A stretch of 36,088 nt of DNA from Verrucomicrobiota bacterium (GCA_013140495.1 JABFSR010000156.1:1-36088); one strand, 5' to 3'; shown: positions 7,410 to 16,447, numbered from the stretch's first letter. Made by a program: numbers and translations. The notes: generated from the sequence alone by a model not told the origin.

Positions 7410-8870
7410 ATGATTACGCCACATCACAAACCGAGACTGGAAGATCGCTTCCTGACACGTCGCGATTTTCTTGGACGCTGCGGCATGGGCTTCGGCATGG
7501 TCAGCCTTGCCGGCCTGCTTGCGCCAGATGCCCTCGGCGCAGCGCTCACGGAAACCGAAGCAAAGTCCAACTCTCCGCTCGCCCCCAAGTCACCGCACTT
7601 TCCGGGGAAGGCCAAGCGTGTCATCCACATTTTCGCCAACGGCGGGCCGTCGCACCTGGACACATTCGATCCCAAACCGATACTCACCAAACTCCACGGC
7701 CAGCCTTTGCCGATGCAGAATCTGCCGACCGAGCGCAAGACCGGGGCAGCGTTCAAGTCGCCGTTCGCCTTCAAGAAATACGGTCAGAGCGGCATCGAGG
7801 TGAGCGAACTTTTCTCGCACGTTGCGGAACACATTGATGACATTGCAGTGATCCGCTCCATGCACGCTGATGTGCCGAATCACGAACCGTCGTTGATGCT
7901 GATGAATTGCGGTGACGCACGACTGCCACGGCCCAGCATGGGTGCATGGGTCACATACGGGCTGGGGACGGTGAACCAAAATCTGCCCGGTTTCATCAGC
8001 ATGTGCCCCGGCTATCCGATTCAGGAATCGCAGAACTGGCAAAGCGCGTTCCTTCCCGGAATTTACCAGGGCACATACATCAACACCAAGAAGGAGAAGC
8101 TCGAGGATCTCATCGAGCACATCAAAAACAATTCTGTCACGCAGGCTGAACAGCGGCAACAGCTCGACCTGCTGCATCAACTAAACGAACGCCACGCACT
8201 TCGACGCGCCCACGACGCGCAACTGGAAGCGCGCATCCAATCGTTTGAGCTGGCGTATCGCATGCAGATTGACGCGAGCGATGCCTTCGACATATCCAAG
8301 GAGCCCGAACACATCCGCACGATGTACGGCACCGGTACTCAAGCGCGGCAAATGCTCATCGCCCGGCGACTCATCGAACGGGGCGTGCGCTTCGTGCAGG
8401 TCTGGCACGGTGACGATCAACCCTGGGACAGCCACGACGATCTCGAAGTGAATCATCGCAAACTAGCCGGTGAATCCGATCAAGCAATAGGAGCGTTGCT
8501 GGCGGACCTGAAGCAACGTGGCATGTTGGAGGACACGCTTGTGATTTGGGGAGGAGAATTCGGTCGCACACCCACAGTCGAACTGCCCACCGCCGGCGCG
8601 AATGCCGGCAAGGTCAACGGGCGTGACCACAATCATCATGGGTTCACAATGTGGCTGGCGGGCGGCGGTGTGCGCGGCGGCTATGTCCACGGCGCGACGG
8701 ATGAATTCGGCTACAAGGCGGTGGAGAAACGAGTCCACGTTCACGACCTGCACGCCACCTTGCTTCAATTGCTCGGCTTCGATCATACGAAACTGACATT
8801 CCGACATGCGGGCCGCGATTTCCGGCTCACCGACGTGCATGGGAATGTGGTCAAGGAGTTGATTGCGTGA
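7410..8870 (+). CDS. DUF1501 (sulfatase-like) protein with Tat signal
   Basis: 486 aa. The N-terminus holds a twin-arginine motif (TRRDFLGR) followed by a hydrophobic stretch ending DALGA, so export by Tat is expected. The DUF1501 domain belongs to the alkaline phosphatase/sulfatase fold and includes IHIFANGGPSHLDTFDPK near residue 70, a central VWHGDDQPWDSHDD, and IWGGEFGRTP followed by GRDHNHHGFT. These Asp and His residues are the likely metal ligands. The frame opens earlier, but the ATG at 7410 puts the Tat motif near the N-terminus. The stop overlaps the GTG start of the PSD1 gene, so the two are translationally coupled, the usual arrangement in Planctomycetes and Verrucomicrobia. Substrate unknown. 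Confidence 0.9.
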   Translation: MITPHHKPRLEDRFLTRRDFLGRCGMGFGMVSLAGLLAPDALGAALTETEAKSNSPLAPKSPHFPGKAKRVIHIFANGGPSHLDTFDPKPILTKLHGQPLPMQNLPTERKTGAAFKSPFAFKKYGQSGIEVSELFSHVAEHIDDIAVIRSMHADVPNHEPSLMLMNCGDARLPRPSMGAWVTYGLGTVNQNLPGFISMCPGYPIQESQNWQSAFLPGIYQGTYINTKKEKLEDLIEHIKNNSVTQAEQRQQLDLLHQLNERHALRRAHDAQLEARIQSFELAYRMQIDASDAFDISKEPEHIRTMYGTGTQARQMLIARRLIERGVRFVQVWHGDDQPWDSHDDLEVNHRKLAGESDQAIGALLADLKQRGMLEDTLVIWGGEFGRTPTVELPTAGANAGKVNGRDHNHHGFTMWLAGGGVRGGYVHGATDEFGYKAVEKRVHVHDLHATLLQLLGFDHTKLTFRHAGRDFRLTDVHGNVVKELIA

Positions 8871-11719
8871 GGGGAGAAGAAATACCCAAGGACCCAAATA
8901 CCCAAGGACCCAAATTGCGGAGTCAGGTTCTGGGGTGGCTTGGGTGTTTGGGTATTTGGGCGTTTGGGTCCTTGGGTGCTTGTGCCGCTTCCCCCACGCC
9001 GGAGCAAACCGAATTCTTTGAATCGAAAATCCGCCCCGTCCTCGTCGAACATTGTTACTCCTGCCACAGTGAGAAGGCCGAGAAAGTCAAAGGCGGTTTG
9101 AAACTAGACACCCGCGACTCCCTGCTCAAAGGCGGGACCACCGGCCCGGTCATCACGCCAGGCGACCCTGAAGCGAGTCTGCTCATCAAGGCAGTTCGTT
9201 ACACCGATCCTGAGCTTCAAATGCCGCCCAAAGATAAAAAGCTACCGCCCGAGCAGATCGCTGATCTTGAAGCGTGGGTGAAGATGGGTGCGCCCGACCC
9301 GCGCATTCCCACCGGCCCGAAACCATTGACCGATATCGCCGAAGCTAGGCGGCGGCATTGGGCGTTTCAACCGGTGACAAAGCCGTCATCGCCTGCGGTA
9401 AAGAACGCGCACTGGATTAAAACTCCCGTGGACAATTTTGTTCTCGCAAAGCTGGAGCAGAAGAAACTCAAGCCTGCGCCTGCCGCCGACCGCCGCACGC
9501 TGATTCGCCGCGTGACGTACGATCTGACCGGACTGCCACCCACTCCCGATGAAGTTGAAGCCTTCACCAAGGACAAGAAACCTGATGCCTACGCGCGGTT
9601 GGTGGACCGATTGCTCGCATCGCCACATTACGGGGAGCGTTGGGGACGCTACTGGCTCGACGTGGCGCGCTACGCTGACACAAAGGGCTATCTCGCTGGC
9701 GGCGAACAACGCCGATACTCGTTCTCATACACCTACCGCGACTACGTCGTCCGCGCGTTAAACGAGGACAAACCTTACGACCAGTTTCTGATTGAGCAGA
9801 TAGCGGCGGATCGCCTGGAACTTGGCGAAGACAAACGCGCGCTGGCAGCGCTCGGTTTTCTCACGCTGGGCCGGCGCTTTCTCAACAACCCAAACGACAT
9901 CATTGACGACCGGCTCGACGTGGTGACGCGCGGGACTCTTGGATTGACTGTCACATGCGCGCGTTGTCACGACCACAAGTTCGATCCCATCCCGTCACGG
10001 GATTACTATTCGTTGCACGGAGTGTTCGCCAGCAGCGAAGAACCGGGCGAACTCCCGTTGCTCGGTCCGTTGCGTGACTCGCCTCAATATGCCGATTACC
10101 TCAAGGAGAAGGAGAAAATCAAAAACGAGATAGTCGAGTTCGAGAAAAAGGAAATCGCCAAATTCAAAAACGATCTGCGACAAAATATCGGTGATTATCT
10201 TCTCGCCGCACGCGACGTGGTGAAACTCGAAGACCAAGCCAAGTTCGACACGTTCGCGGGCGAACACAAGGCGAACCCTGCGGTGCTTCGCCGCTGGATG
10301 GCTGAACTGGAAAAACGGCGCACCAACGCAGATTCCATCTTCGCACCATGGTTTCATTTGGCCGCGTTGAGTGATTCTGAAATCTCGACTAACTTTTCAT
10401 CACGACTCGCAGTGATTACCAACGATTCGTCCCGAGCAAATCCCTTTGTCGCGAAGGCCCTCGCGGAACAGGTCACAAATTCACTGGCACAGGTTGCAGC
10501 GGCTTACAGCAAACTGTTCCGCGACGTTAACGATGAGTGGAAAGCAGCGGTGGAATCGGCAACAAACACGCCCGCGCCCATTGCTCTTCCAGATGCGAGT
10601 CGCGAGGCTGTTCGACAGTTGCTCTACGCCGAGAACGCGCCGCCCAACCTCACCGAGGCCGAGGTTCGCAGCATGCACGGACGTCGCCTGGGCGAAGGCG
10701 CCGCGCCCATGCGCAAACGTATCTCCGACCTGGATTGGAAACATCCCGGCGCGCCGCCACGCGCAATGGCAATGGCGGATCGCACGAACCCCGGCAACTC
10801 GCATGTGTTTCTGCGCGGCAACCCGGGCAACCGTGGTCCGGAAGCTCCGCGCCAATTCCTCGAAGTGTTGAGCGGGCCGGTGATCACCCCGCTCACGAAT
10901 GGCAGCGGCAGATTGGACCTCGCACGCGCGATCACCAATCCGACCAACCCGCTCACAGCACGGGTATTCGTGAATCGCGTCTGGCTGCATCACTTCGGAG
11001 CAGCGCTCGTAAGCACACCCGGCGATTTCGGCGTTCGTACGGAAGCGCCAGTGCAACGGGAGCTGCTTGATTTTCTCGCAGCATCCTTTGTCGAAAACAA
11101 CTGGAGCACGAAACAACTTCACAGGCTCATGGTGCTTTCTGCGACGTATCAACAAAGCAGCGACGCGTCACCCGCCAGTTTGGAAGCAGACCCGGACAAC
11201 CGCTGCTTCTCACGCTTCAACCGGCAGCGCCTTGATTTCGAAGCCATGCGAGACACATTGCTCGCCGCAGCGGGCAAGATTGATCTGACGATCGGCGGGG
11301 TTCCGGTGGACATCGTCAACGAGCCGTTTCCAACACGACGCACAGTTTACGGATTGATCGAACGCCAGAACCTGCCGGGATTGTTCCGCACGTTTGACTT
11401 TGCAAATCCGGACGTGAGCAGCCAGGGCCGCTTCACCACCACCGTGCCGCAACAGGCGTTGTTCATGATGAACAGCCCATTCGTCATTGAACAGGCCCGC
11501 GCGCTCGTCCAGAGAGACGAAGTAAAACACGCAGCCAATCAGGATGAAAAAATCCGCACCATGCAAAGGCTGGTGTGGCAGCGCCCCGCCGAGGCCCAGG
11601 AAACCCGACTTGCAAAGAAGTTCGTCACCTCTCAACCGGAAAAGGACGCAAAGCTTTCACCACTTGAAAAATACGCCCAGGTGCTTCTCCTCTCGAATGA
11701 GCTGATGTTCGTGGATTGA
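8867..11719 (+). CDS. PSD1-type protein: planctomycete cytochrome c, DUF1549 and DUF1553 domains
   Basis: 950 aa, exported. Residues about 22-42 form the signal peptide, encoded within an inverted heptamer repeat. A c-type haem motif CYSCH lies near residue 62, and a second CARCH near 363. DUF1549 runs from about 205 (RTLIRRVTYDLTGLPPTP, then HYGERWGRYWLDVARYAD), and DUF1553 from about 680 to the end (ARVFVNRVWLHHFG, LMVLSATYQQSSDA). Such proteins are paired with DUF1501 proteins in PVC bacteria and are thought to act on polymers or sulfated glycans in the periplasm; the reaction is not established. The GTG at 8867 is favoured by an AAGGAG Shine-Dalgarno at 8853-8858 and overlaps the upstream stop. 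Confidence 0.92.
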   Translation: MRGEEIPKDPNTQGPKLRSQVLGWLGCLGIWAFGSLGACAASPTPEQTEFFESKIRPVLVEHCYSCHSEKAEKVKGGLKLDTRDSLLKGGTTGPVITPGDPEASLLIKAVRYTDPELQMPPKDKKLPPEQIADLEAWVKMGAPDPRIPTGPKPLTDIAEARRRHWAFQPVTKPSSPAVKNAHWIKTPVDNFVLAKLEQKKLKPAPAADRRTLIRRVTYDLTGLPPTPDEVEAFTKDKKPDAYARLVDRLLASPHYGERWGRYWLDVARYADTKGYLAGGEQRRYSFSYTYRDYVVRALNEDKPYDQFLIEQIAADRLELGEDKRALAALGFLTLGRRFLNNPNDIIDDRLDVVTRGTLGLTVTCARCHDHKFDPIPSRDYYSLHGVFASSEEPGELPLLGPLRDSPQYADYLKEKEKIKNEIVEFEKKEIAKFKNDLRQNIGDYLLAARDVVKLEDQAKFDTFAGEHKANPAVLRRWMAELEKRRTNADSIFAPWFHLAALSDSEISTNFSSRLAVITNDSSRANPFVAKALAEQVTNSLAQVAAAYSKLFRDVNDEWKAAVESATNTPAPIALPDASREAVRQLLYAENAPPNLTEAEVRSMHGRRLGEGAAPMRKRISDLDWKHPGAPPRAMAMADRTNPGNSHVFLRGNPGNRGPEAPRQFLEVLSGPVITPLTNGSGRLDLARAITNPTNPLTARVFVNRVWLHHFGAALVSTPGDFGVRTEAPVQRELLDFLAASFVENNWSTKQLHRLMVLSATYQQSSDASPASLEADPDNRCFSRFNRQRLDFEAMRDTLLAAAGKIDLTIGGVPVDIVNEPFPTRRTVYGLIERQNLPGLFRTFDFANPDVSSQGRFTTTVPQQALFMMNSPFVIEQARALVQRDEVKHAANQDEKIRTMQRLVWQRPAEAQETRLAKKFVTSQPEKDAKLSPLEKYAQVLLLSNELMFVD
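8883..8981. repeat. inverted heptamer-type repeat encoding the PSD1 signal peptide
   Basis: The left arm, about 8883-8914, repeats ACCCAAG/GACCCAA units. The right arm, about 8937-8981, repeats TTGGGTG/TTTGGGT units and is roughly its reverse complement. A 22-base spacer separates them. The right arm is translated as a Gly/Leu/Trp-rich hydrophobic stretch (LGWLGCLGIWAFGSLG) that forms the core of the signal peptide. Confidence 0.8.
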
Positions 11720-11736
11720 GCAGCGACGCAATACCC

Positions 11737-11759
11737 GCTGACGAGACGCCAGCGCTCCC
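11737..11759. repeat. solo arm of the GGGAGCG...CGCTCCC palindromic family
   Basis: GCTGACGAGACGCCAGCGCT plus CCC matches the right arm of the copy at 35866-35888 at 22 of 23 positions. No partner arm is adjacent. It lies 18 bases after the PSD1 stop. Confidence 0.65.
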
Positions 11760-11795
11760 GGACTTGGGTGTGGCTGAATCTGCTGCGCGGTTTTT

Positions 11796-11868
11796 GTTGG
11801 AGTTCACGCTTTAGCGTGTCATGGCGTCGCGCGGCTGATCGGAAACAAGCTAAAGCTTGAACTCCAAC
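11796..11868. repeat. 24-bp inverted repeat, GTTGGAGTTCA type
   Basis: The arm at 11796-11819 (GTTGGAGTTCACGCTTTAGC, then GTGT) is the reverse complement of 11845-11868 except for two positions. The loop is 25 bases. It occupies the gap between the PSD1 gene and mqnC and could form a strong cruciform or RNA hairpin. There is no T run after it. Confidence 0.75.
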
Positions 11869-11947
11869 TCTCGGCAGGTGTAGCTTCAACAACACCCTCC
11901 AGCTTGCCAGACTTGTCGCACGGCTCGCGCCCCGTTAGTCTGCTTTC

Positions 11948-13150
11948 GTGATTTACGACGCGTCATTGGACGAATTGCTCCAGAAAGTCTGGGACGGCAA
12001 ACGCATCAATGCGACCGAGGCCAAACGGCTTTCCACCTTGCCACTCGAAGAACTCGGCGCGCTGGCGGATCATCGGCGGCAACTCGCCAAGGCGAAAGCT
12101 TACTCCGGACGCGGCAATGAGATCGTCACCTACAACGTGGATCGCAACGTCAACTACACGAACGTCTGCAACGTCTATTGCAAGTTCTGCGCGTTCTATC
12201 GCACCGAGAAAGACCTCGATTCCTATGTCATCAGCCTCGCGGAGATGGATCAAAAGATCGAGGAGACGCTCGCGCTCGGCGGCACGCAGATTCTCATGCA
12301 GGGCGGGCATCATCCGAAGCTCTCGAAACAGTGGTATCTCGATCTGCTCTCGCACATCAAAGCCAAGTTCCCGCAGGTAAACATCCACGGCTTCAGCCCG
12401 AGCGAGTTCATCCATTTCCGCGAGGTGTTCAATGAGCCGCTGGAAAAGATCATCGGCGATTTCAAGGCGGCGGGGCTGGGCTCAATTCCTGGTGGCGGCG
12501 GCGAAATCCTCGTGGACCGCGTGCGCCAGCGCATTTCGCCGCTCAAAGCGATGAGCAGTGATTGGCTCGAAGTCATGGACGTGGCGCATCGGCTCGGTCT
12601 TTATTCCAGCGCGACGATGATGTTTGGCCACGTCGAGACGATTGAAGATCGCATCGAGCATCTGGAGCGATTGCGAGCGCAGCAGGACAGATCACTGAAA
12701 CGGAAAACGGACGCAGCCGTTACAGGTTGCAGGTTGCAGGTTGCAAGTGAAGCTGCCGCCGCGCAGAACCTTCAACCTTCAACCTTCAACCTTCAACCCT
12801 CCTCCGGCCATTTCACCGCGTTCATCTGCTGGACGTTTCAGGCGGAGAACACGAAGCTCAAAGCGCCGACAGTCGGCGCGCATGATTATCTGCGCACGCA
12901 AGCGTTGGGCCGCATCTACCTCGACAACTTCGAGAACATCCAAAGCTCGTGGGTCACGCAGGGATTGGAGATCGGCCAGGTCGCGTTGAAGTTCGGTGCG
13001 AACGATCTCGGCAGCATCATGATCGAGGAGAACGTCGTCTCGCAGGCGGGCACGACGTTCCGCATGACCGTGCCGGACATGCACCGCCTCATCAAAGACC
13101 TCGGCTACGAACCACACCAGCGCGACAACTGGTACCGGTTGGTGAATTAA
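11948..13150 (+). CDS. mqnC: cyclic dehypoxanthine futalosine synthase (radical SAM)
   Basis: Converts dehypoxanthine futalosine to its cyclic form in the futalosine route to menaquinone. The radical SAM cluster ligands are C74, C78 and C81 in NVCNVYCKFCAFYR. Other family stretches follow: GGTQILMQGGHHP near 112, SIPGGGGEILVDRVR near 180, SATMMFGHVET near 220, and QASWVTQGLEIGQ-like sequence (IQSSWVTQGLEIGQVALKFG) near 335. The 400-aa length exceeds the usual 370 or so because an inverted heptamer repeat adds about 38 residues at about 249-287, before GHFTAFICWTF. The start is GTG at 11948, without a clear Shine-Dalgarno. No other mqn gene is in the window. MqnE is the closest alternative, but the conserved blocks fit MqnC better. 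Confidence 0.92.
   Translation: MIYDASLDELLQKVWDGKRINATEAKRLSTLPLEELGALADHRRQLAKAKAYSGRGNEIVTYNVDRNVNYTNVCNVYCKFCAFYRTEKDLDSYVISLAEMDQKIEETLALGGTQILMQGGHHPKLSKQWYLDLLSHIKAKFPQVNIHGFSPSEFIHFREVFNEPLEKIIGDFKAAGLGSIPGGGGEILVDRVRQRISPLKAMSSDWLEVMDVAHRLGLYSSATMMFGHVETIEDRIEHLERLRAQQDRSLKRKTDAAVTGCRLQVASEAAAAQNLQPSTFNLQPSSGHFTAFICWTFQAENTKLKAPTVGAHDYLRTQALGRIYLDNFENIQSSWVTQGLEIGQVALKFGANDLGSIMIEENVVSQAGTTFRMTVPDMHRLIKDLGYEPHQRDNWYRLVN
12724..12794. repeat. inverted heptamer repeat inserted in mqnC
   Basis: Three AGGTTGC units at 12724-12744 face four AACCTTC units at 12767-12794, whose reverse complement differs from AGGTTGC by one base. A 22-base spacer lies between. The whole is read in frame (CRLQVA...NLQPSTFNLQPSS) and adds a loop to MqnC. 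Confidence 0.85.
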
Positions 13151-13220
13151 ACCACCAGTTGGTTAAACGGATGGCGACTTGAGTGACAAATGGTGTTGGG
13201 CCAGTCATTTGATGATCTCC

Positions 13221-13272
13221 AAAAAATCGAAGCGGGCTTTGGCGCACACACGATTTTAGCACCAAAGCCCGC
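13221..13272 (-). terminator. terminator of the NHL/Kelch gene
   Basis: On the minus strand an 11-bp perfect stem (GCGGGCTTTGG with CCAAAGCCCGC; arms 13232-13242 and 13262-13272, 19-base loop) is followed four bases later by six T (13221-13226 read as A on the plus strand). It begins 35 bases past the stop of the minus-strand gene. It also faces the end of mqnC and may serve both. Confidence 0.65.
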
Positions 13273-13307
13273 CGCCCACTCATCCGAGCAGGACATTTAT
13301 TAACTGG

Positions 13308-15689
13308 TCACGGTACCAATATCGCACGATAGAACCGCCGGGCATGGTTGGGTGAATCGGTGTCAACCAGCAGATACGGATTGGTGGGCAGCGCGATATT
13401 CGTCAACGTCAGCCAGTTGGTGTTGTTGAGATCGTTGACGTATTCGAAGCGATAATTAGCACCCACCGACCCGTGGATCGTCAGCCCGGCATACATGTTG
13501 ATTCCCAACACAGTCAACTGTGCGCAGGAACTCGTAGTCGTGCCTGCCACGTTACTCACGATCACCGAGTAACAACCGATCTGGCCGAGATTGACATTCA
13601 CAAGCGCCAGTGTTGAACCGGTGGCTCCGGCGATGTTGGTACCGTTGAACTGCCACTGATACGCCAGTGCACCACCACTTGAGCCAGCGGTGAAAGTCGC
13701 GGTGCCATTGGCTGAGACCGTAACGTTCATGGGCTGGCTTGTGATGGCAGGTTGCGTGACGACAGTAAGCACGGTGTTCGCGGTGAGGTTTCCGGCCGTC
13801 GCAGTAATCGTGCTGCTGCCCACGCTCAAGCCCGTTGCCAGACCGTTTGCATTGATGCTTGCGACAGTCGGGCTTCCACTGCTCCAAATGACTTCGCCAG
13901 GCGGGGTGAAGATTTCGAGGGCGGAAGCGAAGCTTCCGTTCCAGCCGCCAACTGCGAATATTTTGTTGTTCACATCATCCGCAGCAACGCCGAGGGCATG
14001 ACGACCAGTCGGCATCAGCGCAAAGTTGGTGCTCCACGAGTTTGAAGCCGGGTCATACGCGAAGATTCCCCGCTCCGGGCTTGGCCCGGCGCCGATGGAA
14101 TATAGTTTCCCATTGAGGACCACGCCTTCGCCGTTTCCAGCAAACGGCATCGGCGCATTCGTTGACCAGGTGTTCAAAGCCGGATTGTAAACATGAGTGG
14201 ATGTCAGCGCACCGGAAGCATCCGAACCGCCCGCCACATACAATTTTCCACCGATCGCTCCAACCAACGCGCCCGCCCGAGCCGTCGGCATCGAAGCTTT
14301 GGTCGTCCATGTGTTGCTTGTGGGATCATATTCCTCGACTCGATTGAGATAGCTTGAACTGGCGATGCTCACGCCGCCGACGGCATAGAGTTTCCCGTTC
14401 AATGCCGCCGCGCCAAGACTGTAACGAGCACCCAACGGCATGGGCGCGAGGGTGGCCCAGGCATTCAATGCCGGGTCATACCGCAAAAGCGTGGAGCGGT
14501 CACCGCTGCCGCCCGTATCACCGCCCACCACATAAATCTTCCCATCGAGAACGGTGATGCCGGAATATTGGCGCAGGTTATAGCCGGTGTCGGCAGGCAG
14601 AGGCGCTCCGTCAGTCCAAGTGTTGTTTGCAGGATCGTAAATGCCGAGACGCGCCGTGGCGAAGCCGGAGATGGCGTAGAATTTACCGCCCACCACCGCT
14701 CCACCCAATCCATAGCTCGCCGCTGGTATCGCCGCCCCATTCGTCCATGTATTTCCACCGGAAGTCAACGGGCGCGATGAAAGATCACTGAACGTACCCG
14801 TAGCGGTGAATTGTTGGTTTGTGCCAACGCCAACGACCGGGTTGGCGGGAGTCACCACCACGCTCGTCAACATCGGAGACAGGATCGCGATCCACGTCGG
14901 ACTGCTCAAGCCGCTGGCGAAGACCCCGAGATCAGTTCCCGTCGGAGAGAACTTCTCGATTGTATTATTGCCGTAGTTTGCAACGTAGAGGTTGCCCGCG
15001 CTGTCAAAGGCCAGGCCGTAGGGGCTGCTCAAGCCGGTGCTGGCAAAAACCGATCCAACACCGCCCGGCGTGAACTTCTCGATTGTGTTATTGGCCTGGC
15101 TGGCCGCATAAAGGTTACCTTCACGATCGAAAGCGAGACCTGCCCCGCCGCTCACTGCGAGGTTGGCGAAAACTGATCGGATGCCAGCCGGCGTAAATTT
15201 CTCGATCTGGGCGGAGTCGAAACTTGCCGCATAAAGGTTGCCCGCGCCGTCAAAAACCAGGCCGGATACGTGGTAGTTGACAGGAGAGAAGACCGAACCG
15301 ATACCTCCCGAGGTAAACTTTCCGATCGTGCCGTCGCCGTAGTTTCCTTCGTAAAGATTGCCTGCGCTGTCAAATGCAATACCGCTTACGAGACTCAGGC
15401 CACTGGCGAAGACAGATCCAACTCCACCCGGCGTGTACTTCTCGATGGGGATGCCGTATCCTCCGGTTGCCACAAAAAGATTGCCCGCACCGTCAAAGGC
15501 CAGGCCGTAGGGGTCGGAGTTGTTACCAAACGTGCCCAGATAGTCTCCGTTTGCCAGGTCAAATTTCTTGATCGTGTTGTTACCCGCGTTTGACACATAA
15601 ACTGTATCGGCGCGGGCGTTGATCGGAGTGAGGATGTATGCGAGCGCAGTTGCGATGGCAAGCAGCAGGGGTAGTTGATGTTTTTTCAT
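13308..15689 (-). CDS. secreted beta-propeller protein: NHL repeats, Kelch propeller nested in a BIG_2 domain, Ig-like domain
   Basis: 793 aa from the ATG at 15689, which gives a clean signal peptide (KKHQLPLLLAIATALAYIL...ARA); the frame also allows a GTG at 15728. Six NHL-type repeats follow (AGNNTIEKFTPGGVGSVFAS pattern). Next comes the first half of a bacterial Ig-like BIG_2 domain (LTSVVVTPANPVVGVGTNQQ), then about six Kelch repeats (NGKLYAVGG...YDPTSNTWTTKASMP), then the second half of BIG_2 (VIWSSGSPTVASINANGLAT). An I-set-like Ig domain and a verrucomicrobial C-terminal region (NHARRFYRAILVP) close it. Probably an extracellular binding protein; ligand unknown. A 31-bp motif upstream is shared with the kinase gene. 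Confidence 0.88.
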   Translation of the reverse strand: MKKHQLPLLLAIATALAYILTPINARADTVYVSNAGNNTIKKFDLANGDYLGTFGNNSDPYGLAFDGAGNLFVATGGYGIPIEKYTPGGVGSVFASGLSLVSGIAFDSAGNLYEGNYGDGTIGKFTSGGIGSVFSPVNYHVSGLVFDGAGNLYAASFDSAQIEKFTPAGIRSVFANLAVSGGAGLAFDREGNLYAASQANNTIEKFTPGGVGSVFASTGLSSPYGLAFDSAGNLYVANYGNNTIEKFSPTGTDLGVFASGLSSPTWIAILSPMLTSVVVTPANPVVGVGTNQQFTATGTFSDLSSRPLTSGGNTWTNGAAIPAASYGLGGAVVGGKFYAISGFATARLGIYDPANNTWTDGAPLPADTGYNLRQYSGITVLDGKIYVVGGDTGGSGDRSTLLRYDPALNAWATLAPMPLGARYSLGAAALNGKLYAVGGVSIASSSYLNRVEEYDPTSNTWTTKASMPTARAGALVGAIGGKLYVAGGSDASGALTSTHVYNPALNTWSTNAPMPFAGNGEGVVLNGKLYSIGAGPSPERGIFAYDPASNSWSTNFALMPTGRHALGVAADDVNNKIFAVGGWNGSFASALEIFTPPGEVIWSSGSPTVASINANGLATGLSVGSSTITATAGNLTANTVLTVVTQPAITSQPMNVTVSANGTATFTAGSSGGALAYQWQFNGTNIAGATGSTLALVNVNLGQIGCYSVIVSNVAGTTTSSCAQLTVLGINMYAGLTIHGSVGANYRFEYVNDLNNTNWLTLTNIALPTNPYLLVDTDSPNHARRFYRAILVP

Positions 15690-15766
15690 GGTAATTTTGT
15701 TGAATCTGTTTGTTTCTGGTTTGTTCACTTACTGTTTTGGTTTCTTGAGGTGCTCACCTCACTGCA

Positions 15767-15797
15767 TAAGGCGAAATCCCGGAAGGAAACGGATCAG
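15767..15797 (-). promoter_or_regulatory. conserved bipartite motif upstream of the NHL/Kelch gene
   Basis: On the minus strand it reads CTGATCC-N11-GGATTTCGCCTTA, ending 78 bases before the ATG at 15689. The same bipartite sequence with identical spacing lies upstream of the kinase gene at 20597-20627; 23 of 31 bases are identical, concentrated in the two end blocks. Likely a shared promoter or operator, perhaps for the ECF sigma factor encoded between the two genes. A palindrome GAGGTG-CT-CACCTC at 15747-15760 lies between it and the start. Confidence 0.5.
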
Positions 15798-15887
15798 GCA
15801 AGTTGAAATATTTTTCGGAGGCGCACCGGAGGAGGTACGGCAGGTGTTTGCGAGTGCAGTTGCCTGCCCTTTACACAAATTCAATAA

Positions 15888-16436
15888 TCAGCGCCCGATT
15901 TCTGCGAAAAGCCACGTTCGGGCGTAGGCCCAGTAACGCTTGGCGGTCGGCGCGGAAATGCCGAGCACTTCGGCGGCTTCCTCAATCGTCAGGCCAACGA
16001 AGTAACGCAGCTTTACCAGTTCGGCTTTCTGCTTGTCGCGCGCGGCGAATTTTTCCAGCGCTTCGTTGACCGCCAGCAATTGATCATCGTCCGGGGTCGC
16101 GAGGCGCATGTCGTCGAGTTCAACCCGTTGCAGGCCACCGCCGTGACGTTGCGCGCCTTTGCGCCTGGCATTATCCACGAGGATCCGGCGCATCGCTTCC
16201 GCAGCAGCGGCGAAGAAATGCGTGCGGTCATTCCATTTGCGATTTTCATCCCCGGTCAACCGCAGCCAGGCTTCGTGAACAAGGGCGGTGGGTTGCAGCG
16301 TATGGCCCGCTGCTTCGTTGGACATTTTGTGCGCGGCGAGCTTGCGCAACTCTTGATAAACGAGCGGGAGCAATTGATCAGCGGCCTTGGGATCGCCCTT
16401 TTCGATGGCGTCGAGGATAACGGTGACCTCACTCAT
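15888..16436 (-). CDS. ECF RNA polymerase sigma factor, Sig-70_X6 type
   Basis: 182 aa. Sigma region 2 spans about residues 20-95, including LVHEAWLRL and the typical HFFAAAAEAMRRILVDNARR, which marks the PVC-expanded subfamily of TIGR02999. Region 4 spans about 125-180 and has a helix-turn-helix (LTIEEAAEVLGISAPTAKRYW) that contacts the -35 element. It directs RNA polymerase to a small set of promoters. Its start lies 59 bases after the stop of the kinase gene on the same strand, so it may be co-transcribed and controlled by the kinase, the usual pairing in this subfamily. Kinase before sigma is the less usual order. No anti-sigma factor is adjacent. Confidence 0.93.
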   Translation of the reverse strand: MSEVTVILDAIEKGDPKAADQLLPLVYQELRKLAAHKMSNEAAGHTLQPTALVHEAWLRLTGDENRKWNDRTHFFAAAAEAMRRILVDNARRKGAQRHGGGLQRVELDDMRLATPDDDQLLAVNEALEKFAARDKQKAELVKLRYFVGLTIEEAAEVLGISAPTAKRYWAYARTWLFAEIGR

Positions 16437-16447
16437 TCGCGATAAGT

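Noticed and set aside
12724..12794. Heptamer arrays considered as iterons or an origin
   Set aside because: They lie inside mqnC, occur as inverted pairs, and no replication gene is nearby.
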